Assembly (NCBI GenBank): GCA_038025085.1
Contig: CM076139.1
Span: 53,610,807-53,674,806 of the forward strand
Length of the DNA stretch: 64,000 bases
Source of the DNA: Tetragonia tetragonoides
Lineage: Eukaryota; Streptophyta; Magnoliopsida; Caryophyllales; Aizoaceae
Direction of reading: 5' to 3'
Shown: positions 34,143 through 46,338 of the stretch, piece after piece
Layout: the number at the start of each line of letters is the position of its first letter
How positions within the stretch are numbered: position 1 is the stretch's first letter
Translations under genes and position numbers: made by a program
Notes under the pieces: generated by a model
What the model was told of the DNA's origin: nothing
Seen by the model: the letters and a program-made list of their open reading frames with translations, nothing else
The model's database searches: none

Positions 34143-36771
34143 ATGGCCACTAGACCATTGCATATTTCACCACCACCACCACACATCACCATATCCCCCC
34201 GGATCCCAGAAACAACAACCACCCGCAAAATTCAATACAACACCAAACCAACCTTGTCTATCCTCAATAGAAGACCTCTCTCAGCCTCCTCTGCCCCGAT
34301 CACACCCGAGGCCGCATCGTCCGAGCCCCGGAAACCCGAAATCGAACTCGAATTCATAGGGGTATGTACGTACTAGTACAATTTATAGTTCTATAATTCT
34401 ACCTTATATAGATGTTTGAATTTATTTATTTATTTTGATATTCATGTTTTGTGTTTCTAAAGCCAAAAGAAGGGGATGAAGTAGAAAGTGCAAGAGCAGT
34501 GAGTGGTGAGAAGTTGCTGAGAAGCATAATGCAAGATAACAAGATTGAGCTTTATGCCACGTATGTAAGTGATCGATATTAAAAAAAAAAGAAAAAAATA
34601 ATACCACCTTCTTTTCCAAATTCTTCTTTCCAATTAACTTTTTGAGCATTAAATAAGATAAAATATAAAGTTTTGCAAAATAAAAATACTATTACTAAAT
34701 TCAGCTTTAATTATATTTTTAAAATATTATATTTTCATAAATTTTATAATTGTAGAATTATAATTATTCATGGTCAAAGTGTCGTTTGGAGACCACAAAA
34801 AATCAAATAAAAAAAAGAATTAGGCACGAAGGGAGTATAAATTAAAAGCCCCGCCCATTATTTTTAGTTATCCATCTGCATCTGCTTTTATTGTCTACCT
34901 TTGCTTGCACATGTGATTTTGACTTAAACGACGTAGTATTTATGATAAGCTCTCTTTTTTTATTCGCCTTATCTTAGAGAACAATATTGCATCATATTAC
35001 AAATATTATATTGTCATTCGATTTTATTTTTGTTGTTTATTGTAAAGGAGACACACATGTACGAATTATTGGTGAATATAAGGTGATCTTGTGAACAAAT
35101 CTTCTAATCATTTGACATTTAACATTATCATTGTACGTTGAATCTTTATAAAGAGAAAAAGAGCCATTATAAAGTGAAATATTCACTTTCACTAAATTTC
35201 CATGTACTTACTTCTTTTCATGAGGTTGTACTCGTGCTTTTCAAATTAAGGGGTTAAACAAAAGTATTATCTTGTATGGGAGTTTTTAATAGGGGGTTGT
35301 CTTTTAAAGGAGTCGGATTTTAAAGGTGTATTCTTGACCAATATGTATTTTCTTATGAAATAATGATAACTAATTATCGGGGAAAAAGTATATTTGTTCT
35401 GATATTGTGAAAATATGACGATAACATATCACTCTATGCATATAGTATGTAAATCAATAAAAAAAATTGCTTGGGTTTTCTTTTTGAAGTAATGTGGTTA
35501 CAATTTTTTCGATCCAGGGAAAAGTGATGAATTGTGGAGGTGGTGGAAGTTGTGGAACTTGTATTGTCGAGGTACCCGTTGTTTATTAGGCCTTTTCTTA
35601 TGGACTAATTTGCAAATTAACCTCACCATGACCAAACAAAGCCTTATATTATTACTGTCACAGTAAATCAGTAATGACATAAGAGAAACTTGGTCTTCTT
35701 ACAAACTTGCAGATTCTTGATGGGAAGGATCTTCTTAATGAAAGAACAAATACTGAGCTCAAATATTTCAAGAAGGTAATTAAGCTTTCTAACTCGATCT
35801 CCTGTTCACATAATTCACCATGTTGCCTCTGATTACATGACACAAATTTGATATATATCGTCGCCCCTGATTAAATGCCACACACAGTAATTCTTGTGCA
35901 AAATAAACCGTCCCACAATGGGAACTGGGATGAGATGACTTTAATTTTGTGAAAACAATGGTGATAAGAAGTCATTTTATTCTCTATAAAAGTTATCACG
36001 CCTACAATAAGACGGTTTTATACAAGTTTTTGTGTTGCACTGGAAAAATTAATATACTTTGTTGGCTTTCAGAAACCTGAATCTTGGAGGCTTGCTTGCC
36101 AAACTATTGTTGGGAACAAAGAAAATTCCGGCAAGGTATTTCCACACTTCAATTTACTCAAATCTTTACTCTTTTGACCTTTTATTGTCCTTGAGTCAGT
36201 TCAGTACTACTAATACTGACTACTGATCACTTGGTTTTTAATCATAACTCATTTAAATTTTAAATAGGTGGTCCCTAAATTCTTGATATACTCTATATCA
36301 TGCATGGTTAGTATGCTCATGCAGTCGTGACATATCTTTAAGAAATTATTACATGGTTCGGGACCAATTTTTATCTCTCACAAATTAAGTGATACTCCGT
36401 AATTGACTAATTGTAAATATGATCCGAGACCATTTAATAATTTCTTCATATCCTACTAATTAGTGCACATCTGATTTTCGAACAATTCGGAGATGATAAC
36501 TTTCGAGTTGCTACCTAGCTTCCATCTGACTCGTGTGATATATTTTATGACTTTCAATTTAAGGTTTTTTAGATCTCATTTAAGGTTTTTAGATCTCTCC
36601 CCTTAAAATAAAAAAGAGGGCATGAATATCATGTTTGCTTCCACACATCAAATATACTATACTATATGAACAGCTAGCACAGGGTATATGCTAAATCCTT
36701 TGACTTTAATTTCTTTTGGTATTTTCTTTCAGGTTTTGGTTCAAAGGCTACCTCAATGGAAGAAGAAATGA
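34143..36771 (+). CDS. PNSB3: Photosynthetic NDH subunit PnsB3 (NDF4), ferredoxin-like
   Basis: Six exons (34143-34361, 34463-34564, 35518-35571, 35713-35775, 36073-36135, 36733-36771) give 179 aa with all introns in phase 0. PnsB3/NDF4 is a nuclear-encoded subunit of subcomplex B of the chloroplast NDH complex, used in cyclic electron flow. The first 60 residues are Pro/Ser/Thr-rich with Arg and no early acidic residues, a chloroplast transit peptide. The mature part reads EIELEFIG, then SGEKLLRSIMQDNKIELYAT and NCGGGGSCGTCIVE. Cys113, Cys119, Cys122 and Cys155 (RLACQT) form the 2Fe-2S ligand pattern C-x5-C-x2-C...C. The C terminus VLVQRLPQWKKK matches the family. Intron 2 holds a Stowaway element (34604-34835). 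Confidence 0.93.
34602..34837. mobile_element. Stowaway-type MITE, copy 3, in PnsB3 intron 2
   Basis: TA-flanked. Left end CCACCTTCTTTTCCAAATTC; right end read inward CTCCCTTCGTGCCTAATTC. The interior contains CATGGTCAAAGTG, also present near the right end of copy 1. It is more diverged than the other two copies. Confidence 0.6.
35884..36041. repeat. MITE-like element with AAACCGTC inverted ends
   Basis: In PnsB3 intron 4. The left end TTCTTGTGCAAAATAAACCGTC is mirrored imperfectly at the right by GACGGTTTTATACAAGTTTTTG. A similar right end (CGTCTTATAGAAGTTTTTGT) occurs at about 52318-52338, and a fragment at 30936. No target duplication was read. Confidence 0.4.
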
Positions 36772-39700
36772 ATTTTTCTGCATTTTTGCTACTCTATTAC
36801 TCCTATCATGTGAGAAGAAATTATTAGAAATAGATTATGTTGTTCATTACGGCGATTATTAATCCAAAAGTACTCTTGGGTCTGTACGTATCAATCACTT
36901 ATCAATGTAAAAAAAAAAAAGATTACGTTTCCTCTACGCGCCCACATGAGCCCTGATTTAGATTCTTATAGAGGGGTTTGTCGCGAAATGTGTAACGCAG
37001 CAGTCACGAATCGAATTCGATACCTTTTATTGGTGACCCTCGATATTACTCTTATAGATCTGCCTTTTGTCAGTGCGCCATATATGTCACGCCTATGTAC
37101 GTATCAATATGGTAACAACAAATCTACAAAGTAACAACAATTTGCAGATTTGGTATAACTTTGAGTGTGTTCTTGACTTCTTTGTTCTTTCCCACTAAAA
37201 ATTAACCGAGTGGGTGAAATGGTTTTCATAGGAGTACTTAATATTTTGGGCCCCTTCATTTGTTTGTCACTTCTGGATGAAATTGACGCATCATCTTCAA
37301 AACAGGGTCCATTTTTCATGTGACAGCCCAGAAGGTTTAATTTGCCTACTCTCTTCTGCAAAACCCAAAAACAAAAAGAAAAAAGAATACTAACAAATAA
37401 GAATTTAAAAAAAAAAACAGAAAAATAAATAAATAAATAAAGGGGCCAAAAAAGTGACATAAAATGGAAAGAAACCCATTGGCAGAATGTCAGTTCGTTA
37501 TTTAATTTGTTTGAGTAAATTTTGAGAGCTTTTGTCAGATGGATGTCATACTCTCACAGGTCAGAGATCCATTGGGGTTAGATGAAGATACCTTTAATTA
37601 AACTGTAAAACATACATCAAATGACTAAAACACCCTCCAATTAATTATTAATTAACCTTTGTTTTTGTATAATAACAAGGGTAAATTTGTCTAATTCCAA
37701 GTCTTAGGGAGCTGTCCTGGTCAACATTCAGTTCAAAAAACCCACCTTCTCGTAAATTCTGGTCCTGTTGCACTAAGCAATCATACTATATTTACTTAAG
37801 ATTAATTATTTTATTAATTTATGCTGCGACCTGACTCAGTGACTCATACTATATTCTTATTATTATATTATAACTATTTTATAGTTATAAATTTTTGGTT
37901 TAATTACAGGTTAACCTAAACTCTTTGATCAAGGCTAATTTTTTCCGCACCGGATCGGCGTACAAATAAATAAACTGTAAAATAGTACTCCCACTAAATA
38001 ATTTTTATGTTCACAAGATTCAAATCCTCGACTTTATTTAAGAGATGAGATTGTCGAACTACTCACATCAACCATTTTTTGGTGTAATTATAATTTTATT
38101 TTAATGGTACATGGAGACATGAAGTAGTATGGTACAGCAGTAGTATGGTACAGCAGTATTATAGTACACTCCGTAGTACACAAGGAGTAGCAAGTATAAA
38201 TAAATTCAATAGCAATGTCCATTTGCTCCCTCAAGGAAAATAATTTAAGTGGTATTAGCATCTAACCAACCATATAAAATATGACACGTCTTAGCTATAC
38301 TCCACTTATTTATACGAAAGATCTCAGATGTTCAGTTTAGATACTCCCATCTCAATTGTTTAATCTTTCAAATTCAAAATTCCAAATACTTTTTTCTTTT
38401 TTTTGTTTCACAAAAAAAAAAAGTAAGTGAATAACGACGGATACACCTCCCGCTTTATGTTCAACGGTGAACATATTAAACAAACTAACCAAATAATAAT
38501 AAAAGGATTATACAACCGATTAAAATAAGGCTTAGAGATGCATATGGCTATGAGGTCCCTAATACTTATTACCAACGAAGCCCCAACTCCTGAAAGAAAA
38601 ATTTGAACATAATAATCGGCTTCTGATCATAAGATTATTTTAAAGAATACCAGTAAATCAAACACTTATTCTAAACCTAAGGTCATAAGGTGCAATTGAA
38701 GCTCTTCAACATGATATCCTCTAAAAAGAGTAAGTAATGCATAGTTGAAATGAAATGTCCAAACTCATAAATAGGTGGGGGGAGGGAATATATTCAAATT
38801 AAAGAAACACTAATCAAACTCATTTATCTAATTAGAAGATGTCAAGTGTCTATCTAAGTAGGTCAATACATGTTACATGCATGGGCGAGTGCTCATGTCC
38901 CTTATGAACTTATTTCTAAGAGGATGGCTTGATCAATATCCAAGGGCAATGCACTTTCATAGCCGCAATTGCTGAGGAATCATGTGTTTCATTAGCAACT
39001 TAGCAAGCAAAAAACATCATCTAGAATGCTACAAAGCCACCAAAAGGTTTATATGTTTGCCAATTACCATTTTTTATAACCTCATTCTTACAAAACTATA
39101 TTTTTTTTCCATGGTAACAACTACTAACAAACCTTTAAAAGTTTGTAATCTATCCCATATTATAACCCAAAATTCAGGTTTGTGCAAATTTAGATTCTTT
39201 AACTTTATCGTTCTGGAGATGAGGAATTTCGGGAGATTTTTCCTATCACACACTTCTCAAATGAATATTGCAATGGAAATGCTCTTATCAAGAATTAATT
39301 GTCCATATATGACTAGGTGATACCAGTCAATCGTTTGCAATGCTGGCTTTTTGACAAGTTTGATTGTTTTCACCAGATTCACCTTCTATAATTGTAATCC
39401 ATGCATCTAGTGTCATATTATGATATTCAATCATATTCGGGTACCCAACGAGAAGCAAAACTCGACATAGGAAGCAAATACCTTCAAGAATCGACCAAAA
39501 TGGTCTCTTTAGAAGACCTTCCCCCATTCAATGATCCCGACCAAACTTTTTTGAAACTCATTCAATATAATGTTTAACTTATCTCACACTTATATTCCGT
39601 TTTGGACTATGATCTTTTCACCTTTTTTTGATCAATTTTCATTTCAGTTATGCAACATTATTTTTTCTCACACGCACTATTATTAATCCAATTCAATACA

Positions 39701-40100
39701 CCGTAACCAGACTAGTTCAATTATATTATCTTTTGTTCATTTCAAAACAGTGCACTCCATTTCAAAAGTATACATTTTTACATAATTCGAGTAAATTCTT
39801 TGCATACATCACCACGGTAAAAAAAGAAAATGTCAACATCAAAATTTTAATGTTTTTTTTGTCAAAATGTACCTAGTGATAAAAATCCAACCTAAAGTCA
39901 CGTTATTTTATTATAAGTATATAGTAGTGGAAATAGTAAATATGGGTGTGTACATAAAACTCTTTTGCACCTCTCCCTTTCTCACTTTCTTTCTCTCTTT
40001 GGTGAGTGAGAGAGTGTCTGAATTTTGTAAGTTTGAAAGTGTGGCTCCTCCCGCTCTCACACACTCCCCACAACCCCACCTCCTTTGACCCTTTCCCCTA
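36772..40100. other. Long gene-poor spacer
   Basis: About 3.3 kb, AT-rich. Small open frames (36946, 37104 minus, 38982, 39327 minus) show no recognisable domain and no splice context. Simple repeats: AATA units at about 37425-37440 and a GTAGTATGGTACAGCA direct repeat at 38125-38158. Nothing else supported. Confidence 0.4.
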
Positions 40101-42297
40101 TATCAAACAAACAAACACTCCCCTTTTTTCCGCACTCTCTCTCTTTCTCTCTTTCTCTTTCCTCACTCACTCTGATCTCTCCGTCTTCTCTCTCTCCTCT
40201 CTCTCTCAAAATGTTTTGAATGATCCATTCAAAGAAGCCCTAATCTCTTCTAGAGACCACCATTTGAGAGAGGAGAAGAGAAAAAGAAAAACAAAATAAA
40301 TAAAAATAAATAAAACTGTTTGTGTTTGTGTTGCTACTCTCCTTCAGAGCTTCTGTGTGTCTCATTCTCCCTTAAAATGTAAGCTTACCCTTCTTATCTT
40401 TTCTATTTTTAAGACTACCCACATTGTGTTTTTATCATATTTTGAAGAAAAATATCTGCTTTATCGGAAAATTCATGAGCTTTTTTTTTCACATTTTGTG
40501 AAATTTCCGGAATTTTGTGGCAGATCTGTGTGTTTTGTGGGTTTATGCTTCAATTTACGTCGAACCCATTTCGTAATTTTACAGCCCAGTTGTTTTATTC
40601 GTTGGTTTTTGATGTATTTTTGTGGGTTGTGGGTTTCTTTTTTGCACCCTCAAAATGGGTTTTGTTTTAATCGAAGATTGGAACAAGCTTGGTTGCTTTT
40701 CTGGGTCTTTCAATTTTCAATTTTGAATTTTGAATTTGCATTTGAGCTTGGGTTTTTGTGTTGCTTGTTCATAGTTTGAGTGAGTTGCTGGAGGGTTTTG
40801 GGTGCTCGTCAAGGTCTAAGTCAACGTCAACATTATCTGGGTTTAAATATGTTTTGGCATAATCATAGATTTCGTTAATTTTTGTCTTTTATAGGTTGTC
40901 TACATTGCCTTTTGATGGCATTACAACCTTATCATTATATGGGTTTAGTTTGAATCAATAGATCATCTCTTAAAATTGTGGGATGATTTTGATTTCTTGC
41001 TTCAAAAATGTCCTGGATTGTTAATGAGAATTTGTGTGCTTCGTTGGTTGTTGATGCAATGTTCTGCTATGTGTGTATGTTTTGAAAATGTTTATTCTCC
41101 TGGGTAATGTATGTGGTTGCGCAAGACTTGAGAAGACATTTTCTTCATTGTCTTTTGCTTCTATTCTACTTGTTAGAGTTCTGGGTTGGAGTATGATTGG
41201 AAGGTGACATAGATAATCAAATGATATCTTAGTTGCTTATAGGTTTTAATGACAATAAGAGATGAATGTAAAGATAGTTTGCGTGTACTCACAATGCATG
41301 TTATGTCGACCTGGCTAGGCGTGTCCTTGTCGAACATGTATACTAGGTTCTCCAAACAATCAGATTCGACTATTCCTAGAGATGTTTGCATGTTTCCAGT
41401 CTAATTTGAAGTGTCAAAGTGTGTTGCATCAGAGTATGTAAAAGTTGGACTGCACATGGTTGCTATGTTTCCAGTCTAGTTAGGAGGGTCAAAGTGTCTT
41501 GTTGCTCTAGAGTGTGCAAAGGTTCGACTGGGCGCTACTGTTATGTTGTGGAACAAGTCGTAATTTGGAATAGACATTGAGTATGAGAAAGTGTATTTTG
41601 ACTGTGGTTGGGGAAGAGGGTATGCAGTAAATGAACTAGGACCAGACCTTGTCCACAATTCCCATGGATGTTGCCTTGGATCCAGTAGAATCATGACAAG
41701 AAAATTCTAACTGCTGGCTGTGGATTATGTGGGTGTATCTGTATAGTCTTCTGAATGTGCTTCTTTAGATTCAATAGATTGCTGGCTGTGCAATAGTTGA
41801 TTTGGGGAAATGACACAAGAGCAGTGTAAGATGGTTTTCCTCCCCTTTGATTGACAACAATAATTAACTCTTAAGAGTATGAATGAGAAATAAGAATATG
41901 ACACTTCTCTCTAACCGCCTGCTGCCTTTTTTCTGTGTGCTTGGCCCTAAATAACCTTAACTAGAGAAATCTGGATAGGAGAAGATGGTAATACTTATGG
42001 ATCCAAACTTGGGAATAACCGTGTGTGCAACTCCCTCGGAAAAAGTAACATAAGATTTGATGTTTAAAACTTCTTTTCCTTCTGAAGATCAGAAGAATCT
42101 CACATCTCAATAGCTGTGTCATTTTGATAGTTTTTGGTCACATTTGCTGATGACATGTTTAGCATGTTCTGCAGCCAATGCTTGATTGTCTGAACTTTTC
42201 TCTATCTTTCGAACATTTCTGATGGATTGATGATGGAATTTATAATTAAACATGCAGAATTTCGGGTGAGACATACAGGGCTCTTGACAAGGTAGAT
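40101..42297 (+). promoter_or_regulatory. Cyclin A2 leader with 5'UTR intron
   Basis: A CT-rich leader (about 40130-40378) ends AAAAT before a GTAAGC donor at 40379. The next good acceptor, ACATGCAG at 42250-42257, opens the exon with the start codon at 42298. This implies a 1.9-kb intron in the 5'UTR, a frequent arrangement in plant cell-cycle genes. The intron body shows no gene. Confidence 0.55.
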
Positions 42298-45200
42298 ATG
42301 AATAAGGAAAACATAGCCGCTGCTAAAGTAGAAGAACCTACTGTTCGCATTACAAGAGCAAGAGCAAAAGTTCTTGGTACATCAGGAAGGCAGATCCAGA
42401 AACCTCCCAGGCCCGTACAGAATCAAGTTCATCGAGCAAACTCTAAGAGAGTTGCTTCAGATGAAAACAAACCCACTGTTTCAACTGCCGGTCTTCATAA
42501 GAGGAGAAGAGCTACTCTTACAGATGTTACTAATGTTATTTGTGAAAAAACATATGTGGCCTGCTTCACCGGAGGGAGTTGTCAGGCAAGCACTTAGCAC
42601 TCTGTCATGCAGTGAACCTGTTACATACTGTATTTTGTTAGTTTCCAACTTCTCTGGAACTAAGTTATTGGCTAATCAAAACTAAATCACCATGCCTCCA
42701 AAGACGAAAAGACAGGCTGAATAGACATGAGAAAATCAATGTGATGTTAAATCAGTGACGGGAATACTGTCACAGAATCACTTATGCTGTTTCGAGACAA
42801 GTCTTACCTGTTGTCACATATAAGTTGTACCCTTAATTTTCTGTATTATCCTAAGGTTATTTTCTAATTATTGCTCCTGTTCCTCAATAACAGAATAACA
42901 AGCAGGAGAAGAAAGGCCCCCTCAGAAAGCATGTAAAGGTAGCCCCAACAGTCCCTGCAGAAATGCAACAGGTTCAGGATGTTAAAGACAAAATAGCTGA
43001 AGATATATCAAAGTTGACAGTGCAAGCCCAAGAGGTTGCTTCTTTGATAAAGGACAAAATATCTGGTGATATTGCTAGTTCATCTTCCTTTTGTCAATTG
43101 ACAGAAGACCATACAAACTCAAAATTGGAAGGGAATGTGCCAGTTCATCCTCTTGTCAATAACACATCAGAGAGATGCAATGCTTTTCCAGTGATCGTGG
43201 CTCCTAAAACAGGTATGTGTTCTGTTTAATCTTTGCTACACTCTAGGTAATCATACAAATTGCTGAACAAAGTTGGGTTCTGCATTTGATGCCTTGATCA
43301 TTTAGGGGATTGCCTTTTGGGATTACTTCTTTAATATTTGCAGTAGTTAGATAGTTTGTTCAATTTTGGCTTCAGCATGTCCTGTAGCAATTACAGTGAA
43401 GTTGCAATTCGGAGTCTTCTTCATACCCTAGACCCTTGTTATGTGATGGTCCTCTTATAAATGATTCCTAGTTTTGCATCATTTTGCATATACAATGTAG
43501 TTTTATTTCATTTGTCAATCAATAATGTTAATTTCAGATTTTGATAGTCTCTCATTGCCTGACAGAGAACAAACTCCATGAGAAAACAGGAACTTCAGAT
43601 TGTCCAAGCATAATAGACATTGATAAACAAAAGGATCCTTTGATGTGCAGTTTTTATGCTTCAGATATATATGAGAACAAACGTGTTACAGAGGTATATT
43701 TGCTGGCACTAAGGTTTTTTCTTTAGCAAGCTGTTATTTTATAAGTACCACATACAAATCAATGTTGTGGATCCTGTACATCTGGTTGTTGCCATTTTGG
43801 GATTTTAATGTTAAGGCTGGAGCAAATAGAATCTCTGATTTTAACAGAGCAATTTCTTTGCAGTATCTAGAATCCGAAATTTTGTGAATGCAGTGCCACT
43901 GGTTTTGTATATGCTCCGTATTAGATACATAAACTTGATTATTGACAAGTTAACGACCTTTTATATAATAATCAGTCTTTTTCCTTCTTTGATTCTAACA
44001 GAGCAAATGTCTAGTAATCTGCTAATATATGTATGTTTCTGCTCTCTCCAGCTAAATCAAAGGCCTACTGCGGAATATATGGAAAAAATGCAGCGTGATA
44101 TCACTCCAAGTATGAGGGGGATTCTGGTTGATTGGCTTGTTGAGGTTAGTGTATGTAATTACAAACGTAAATGTTCAGTCTATCTCCCAACTTAAACTTG
44201 GATTTCAATGCTGGTACAACTTCAAGTCTTAAACAATTCATATTCTGCCAAATACTATATGAAAGGAAAAAATATAACTTGTATCCACTTCAAAATGGGG
44301 CTGAGTTCCCTTGTTGTGTGTCGGCTATATATTCTTGTGTCCTGGTGAAGCATGACAGTAAAAGATGATCATTTATCAGTTTTCAACTTTCTGCTTTACT
44401 AGCCTGATTACTGATGTACTGTTCTGAGATATCTAGGGAAAAGCAAAGATATGAATGTAAACATTCCTGGTCTAGCTGTGCTGCCCTTTGCTTTTCCTGT
44501 GTATGGCCATTATATTACCAGCTTAGGTGCTAGTGAATGTTCATAACTCATAAACCCAAAGAATAATGTTTTATACTTTTACTTTATAATGTGCCAAAAG
44601 TCATGTCAATAAGAATATAGAGCCTTGGAAGCGTGTAACTTTTATCTGGGATGTGCCTTAATCTGTCTACTTCTCCTTGATTTGTTATTTATGTCAGGTT
44701 TGTGAAGAGTATAGATTGGTCCCTGACACTCTTTACCTGACCGTGAATCTCATTGACCGTTACCTGTCTGGAAATTATATGGAAAAGCAAAGACTGCAGC
44801 TACTTGGTGTAAGCTGCATGTTAATTGCCTCGTAAGTTCTGCAACTTGTTGTGACTAAAGAATTGGTTAGCTAGGTTTCCAAGTTACTATGACAATGAAA
44901 AGTAATTTAGAGTAAGATTACTGATTCTTTTGTGTTTTCTTATATTCTGATCAATAGGAAGTATGAAGAAATGAGTGCCCCACAAGTAGAAGAGTTTTGC
45001 TACATCACAGCCAACACTTATGCAAGAGAAGAGGTGTGTATTCATTCCCTAGTTAAAATTTTCTGTTCACCTCTTTTGTTATTTTTTGGGCAATTTCAGA
45101 TTAGTTTTACTGCCATCCTTTCTTTCTTTCTTTTTGATCTTTTTACTGCCATCCTTTCTGAATAGTTGCTTGAAAAGGCCAATCTCTGAATGTCTATTGC

Positions 45201-46338
45201 TTCTACAATATAAAGCTTAAATTTAGTTTATTGTTTTGACTTGGAAGTCCTGTCTTTCCCTGTTGTTTCTGTGAATGGGCACCCCATCATTACCTCATTA
45301 TGGGATCGGATTGTTTTCCCATTCTAGTTGCATTAGCTCTTTCTGCACTTGACAGAACTCTATAGTTTCTGGTATATAAAGTATGTTTAATAGCTTTGCA
45401 TAATCTACATTGTCTTTAAAATTTTGTTCCAAATACTTCAAGTTCATGACCGAAGCTCTATTGTTAGGTATTGAGAATGGAGAGAAAAGTTCTGAACTTT
45501 CTGTGCTTTCAACTATCTATTCCCACCATAAAAACATTCTTGAGGTATGTGTGCGCCATTTATTTGGCATCCTTACTCTATGATGTGCCAATGCATGTCA
45601 AGTTTTGTGTTTGCTGATTTTGTTTAAATTCTATAACCTGCAGGAGGTATGTTCATGCAGCACAAGCCACTTACAAGGTATGTAAGGATCTTTAGTTGAA
45701 TTATTTTATGACTTGGAAGATGCTCTGTAATGGTACTCAAGTTTGCAATTTGCAATTCTTTAATGTGCAGGATCCTTTGGTTGATTTAGAGTTCTTGGCA
45801 AATTACCTGGGAGAGTTGACTCTTGTAGAGTACAGCTTCCTCAAGTTCCTCCCTTCACATATTGCTGCATCTGCAGTCTTCCTTGCCAGATGGACACTTG
45901 ATCAGTCTGTTCATCCATGGGTCAGTATACATTTTTACCTTGGTTATGAGCTATCACTGTCGCGTTTTGTTGAGTAAATCGTCTAAATGTGGATGGAATT
46001 TTCACATTTGTTTTTTTTTTGCAGAATCCAACTTTAGAGCACTATACTTGCTACAAAGCCACAGACCTCAAAGATACAGTTGTTGCCATGCAAGACCTGC
46101 AGTTGAACACCACTGGTTGCCCACTAAATGCGATACGCGAGAAGTACAGAAACGAGAAGGTAAATCCTGCATTAAAGGAATACTTGCTTGTTTATACAGA
46201 TGCTAGCCATTTTGTAAGTATGTTGGGATTCAGGGAAGGCTTTAAAAATTCTCTTCTAATAGCAAATGCTGGTCTCTTTTGCAGTTCAATTGTGTGGCAA
46301 ATCTATCACCTCCTAGATCTGTCCAGTCTCTTTTCTGA
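42298..46338 (+). CDS. CYCA2: A2-type mitotic cyclin
   Basis: Eleven exons: 42298-42585, 42894-43212, 43566-43693, 44052-44144, 44698-44831, 44958-45033, 45468-45544, 45644-45677, 45771-45920, 46025-46159, 46285-46338; 495 aa. A2 cyclins activate CDKs in S/G2-M and are destroyed by the APC/C. A KEN box (residues 3-5) and a D-box RATLTDVTN (71-79) are visible. The cyclin N box begins at SMRGILVDWLVE, with LTVNLIDRYLSG and KYEEMSAPQVEEFCYITANT. The cyclin C box has LGELTLVEYSFLKFLPSHIA and NPTLEHYTCYKATDLK. Exon 8 is only 34 nt. The first coding intron appears to start with GC (AG|GCAAGC). In exon 3 the strong AG at 43537 leads to a stop; the AG at 43565 keeps the frame and the phase. Confidence 0.92.

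Noticed and set aside
37104..37460. A 118-codon minus-strand frame
   Set aside because: Phe/Leu-rich reading of an A/T-rich stretch; no family recognised.
38982..39527. Two frames (38982 plus, 39327 minus)
   Set aside because: No domain, different strands, AT-rich; perhaps transposon relics but not supportable.
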